Assembly (NCBI RefSeq): GCF_038005985.1
Contig: NZ_JBBOUI010000001.1
Coordinates: forward strand, 825,501-889,500
Origin: Solibacillus sp. FSL R7-0682
GTDB taxonomy: Bacteria; Bacillota; Bacilli; Bacillales_A; Planococcaceae
DNA: 64,000 nt
Direction of reading: 5' to 3'
Part shown: piece after piece, positions 62,331 to 64,000 of the stretch
How positions within the stretch are numbered: position 1 is the stretch's first letter
Layout: every line of letters begins with the position of its first letter
Notes under the pieces: model-generated
Told to the model about the DNA's origin: nothing
Seen by the model: only the letters and a program-made list of their open reading frames with translations
Database searches by the model: none
Position numbers and translations under genes: made by a program

Positions 62331-64000
62331 GTGTCTTACAAAATTCAAAAAGTAGCTGTTTTAGGTTCAGGGGTTATGGGTTCAGGTATTGCAGCACATT
62401 TAGCAAACATCGGGATTCCTACACTATTACTTGATATCGTGCCAAATGAGCTAACGAAAGAAGAAGAAGCTAAAGGATTATCACTAGATTCAAAGGTTGT
62501 AAAAAATCGTTTTGCAGCTGGTGCACTACAAAAACTATTAAAGCAAAAACCAGCGCCACTTTCATCGAAAAAAAATCTAGCATTAATTACGCCAGGGAAC
62601 TTTGATGATGATCTAGATAAGTTGAAAGATGTAGACTGGATTATCGAAGTTATCGTAGAAAAATTAGAAATTAAAAAAGGTTTATTTGAAAAGATTGATG
62701 CAGTGCGTAAGCCAGGCACAATTGTATCATCGAATACATCAGGGGTAAGCATTAACGCAATGGCGGAGGAACGTTCAGAAGATTTCCAAGCACATTTCCT
62801 TGGAACACACTTCTTCAACCCACCACGCTATTTGAAATTACTAGAAGTCATTCCAGCAAACACTACAAAATCAGAAGTTGTCGAGTTCATGAAAGTGTTC
62901 GGTGAAGACGTACTTGGTAAAGGTGTTGTAATTGCAAAAGATACACCAAACTTTATTGCCAACCGTATAGGAACATACGGTTTGTTAGTAACAATGCAAG
63001 AAATGGTTGCCCGTAATTATTCAGTAGGTGAAGTAGATTCAGTGACGGGGCCAATTATTGGTCGTCCAAAATCGGCGACATTCCGAACACTTGATGTAGT
63101 AGGTCTTGATACGTTTGCGCATGTGGCTAAAAACGTATATGACCATACAACGGGTGAAGAGCAAGCGGTATTTGAAGAGTCACCAATTTTAAACAAGATG
63201 ATCTCAAATGGTTGGTTAGGTGCTAAGTCTGGTCAAGGCTTCTTTAAAAAGGAAGGAAAACAGATTTTAGAATTAAATTTATCAACATTTGAATACGAGC
63301 CAACAAAAAAACTTGTTGCCCCTTCTCTTGAAATGGCAAAACAAGCAAAAGGTCCTGGCGGTAAATTAAAAACATTAATATACGCAAAAGACCGCGTTGG
63401 TGAATTATTATGGAACTCATTTGCTCCAACATTAATCTATTCTGCCAAGCTATTAGGTGAAATTGCAGATGACATCGTAGCAATTGACAATGCGATGAAA
63501 TGGGGCTTCGGCTGGGCACAAGGTCCATTCGAAATGTGGGATGCAATCGGGGTAGAAAAATCAATCGAAAAAATGAAAGAAGAAGGGCGTGAAATCCCTG
63601 CTTTCGTAACAAGTTTACTAGACAATGGATTCACAACGTTCTATTCAGAAATTGATGGGGACCTAGCTTACTATAATGGTACAGAGTATGTAAAAGTACC
63701 AATAAATGAAAAAGCAATTGATTTAAAACGTTATAAGAAAAAACATGGTGTTATTAAAGCAAATTCAGGTGCAAGTTTAATAGACATTGGTGATGGCATT
63801 GCATTACTTGAGTTCCACTCTCGTTCAAATGCAATTGGGTTAGATATCATTCAAATGATTAACTATGCAATTGATGAAGTAGAGAAAAATTTCAAAGGCC
63901 TTGTTATTGGTAACCAAGGTAAAAACTTCTGTGTGGGAGCTAACCTAGGGATGATTTTAATGGAGGCACAAGACGATAATATTTTCGAATTAGATTTCGT
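62331..64000 (+). CDS. fadN: 3-hydroxyacyl-CoA dehydrogenase/enoyl-CoA hydratase FadN (5' part)
   Basis: Open at the window edge; 556 codons seen of about 790 in Bacillus FadN (YusL). NAD site VLGSGVMGSGIAAHLANIG near 9, catalytic dehydrogenase region SSNTSGVSI near 137 and LGTHFFNPPRYLKLLEVIP near 158, second dehydrogenase domain from about 330, hydratase-like domain beginning GIALLEFHSRSNAIGLD near 486 with IGNQGKNFCVGANLGMIL near 525. It carries out two middle steps of beta-oxidation. GTG 62331 or GTG 62325 is the start; AGGAGAAGGGGG upstream fits either. Usually followed by fadA and fadE, outside this window. A FadR box precedes it. Confidence 0.95.
   Translation, partial: MSYKIQKVAVLGSGVMGSGIAAHLANIGIPTLLLDIVPNELTKEEEAKGLSLDSKVVKNRFAAGALQKLLKQKPAPLSSKKNLALITPGNFDDDLDKLKDVDWIIEVIVEKLEIKKGLFEKIDAVRKPGTIVSSNTSGVSINAMAEERSEDFQAHFLGTHFFNPPRYLKLLEVIPANTTKSEVVEFMKVFGEDVLGKGVVIAKDTPNFIANRIGTYGLLVTMQEMVARNYSVGEVDSVTGPIIGRPKSATFRTLDVVGLDTFAHVAKNVYDHTTGEEQAVFEESPILNKMISNGWLGAKSGQGFFKKEGKQILELNLSTFEYEPTKKLVAPSLEMAKQAKGPGGKLKTLIYAKDRVGELLWNSFAPTLIYSAKLLGEIADDIVAIDNAMKWGFGWAQGPFEMWDAIGVEKSIEKMKEEGREIPAFVTSLLDNGFTTFYSEIDGDLAYYNGTEYVKVPINEKAIDLKRYKKKHGVIKANSGASLIDIGDGIALLEFHSRSNAIGLDIIQMINYAIDEVEKNFKGLVIGNQGKNFCVGANLGMILMEAQDDNIFELDF

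Noticed and set aside
1-64000. tRNA, rRNA, CRISPR arrays, insertion sequences, prophage genes or a hidden defence island
   Set aside because: No cloverleaf, rRNA segment, spaced direct-repeat array, transposase, integrase or phage structural gene was seen on either strand.

Overview
The window is AT-rich chromosomal DNA of an endospore-forming, low-GC Gram-positive bacterium. Evidence for this is a complete three-gene spore germination receptor, Bacillus-type AGGAGG ribosome binding sites with many TTG and GTG starts, Fur, FadR, MhqR-like and CcpA-type sites of Bacillus form, and a FadN very close to Bacillus YusL. An ATP-grasp ligase resembling the D-aspartate ligase that builds A4alpha (L-Lys-D-Asp/D-Glu) peptidoglycan, together with a diet of fatty acids and amino acids and no sugar genes, suggests the Lysinibacillus/Solibacillus group (inference). 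I saw no rRNA, tRNA, CRISPR array, insertion sequence or prophage.

Left part (1-15.3 kb): a LURP-one protein, YceI with twin MarR-type operators, a membrane protease convergent with a TipA-like MerR regulator, and an operon of a LiuR-like MerR regulator, acyl-CoA synthetase and acyl-CoA dehydrogenase. Then come a cupin protein with a Tyr/Pro-rich N-terminus, a thiosulfate-type importer with its TusA partner, a glutaminase translationally coupled to a 16-codon leader, a decayed siderophore ABC ATPase, a Fur-controlled ferredoxin-NADP reductase, a lipoprotein, and a LytTR regulator with an ABC-like N-terminus next to an ABC exporter whose promoter carries LytTR-type 21-bp direct repeats.

Middle (15.3-45 kb): a GGDEF/EAL protein, three chemoreceptors (two are tandem paralogues), GNAT and NUDIX enzymes, a DUF2252 protein, an aldo/keto reductase, an iron(III)-type ABC importer, a 14-TM drug exporter, several lipoproteins, two tandem CNNM/CBS 'hemolysin' proteins that share an unusual hairpin leader, an ADP-ribosylglycohydrolase, an esterase, a mini haem-copper-oxidase-like protein, a bile-acid-symporter-family protein and SstT.

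Right part (45-64 kb): the ATP-grasp ligase, OsmC, a UbiB-like kinase, hutH, a small 5'-3' exonuclease, a gerB-gerA-gerC operon, two C39-like peptidase proteins, an ECF sigma factor with its own ECF-type promoter and a large anti-sigma partner, an MFS exporter/oxidoreductase pair behind a helically phased repeat array, a thioredoxin, and the 5' part of fadN under a FadR-type operator.

Most genes stand alone or in units of two or three, bounded by strong hairpin terminators. Two small genes of 53 and 59 codons and a 16-codon leader were found in apparent gaps. The most unusual observations are the bridged Shine-Dalgarno leaders of the two CNNM genes, the LytTR repeat pair, and the phased TTGTCC array.
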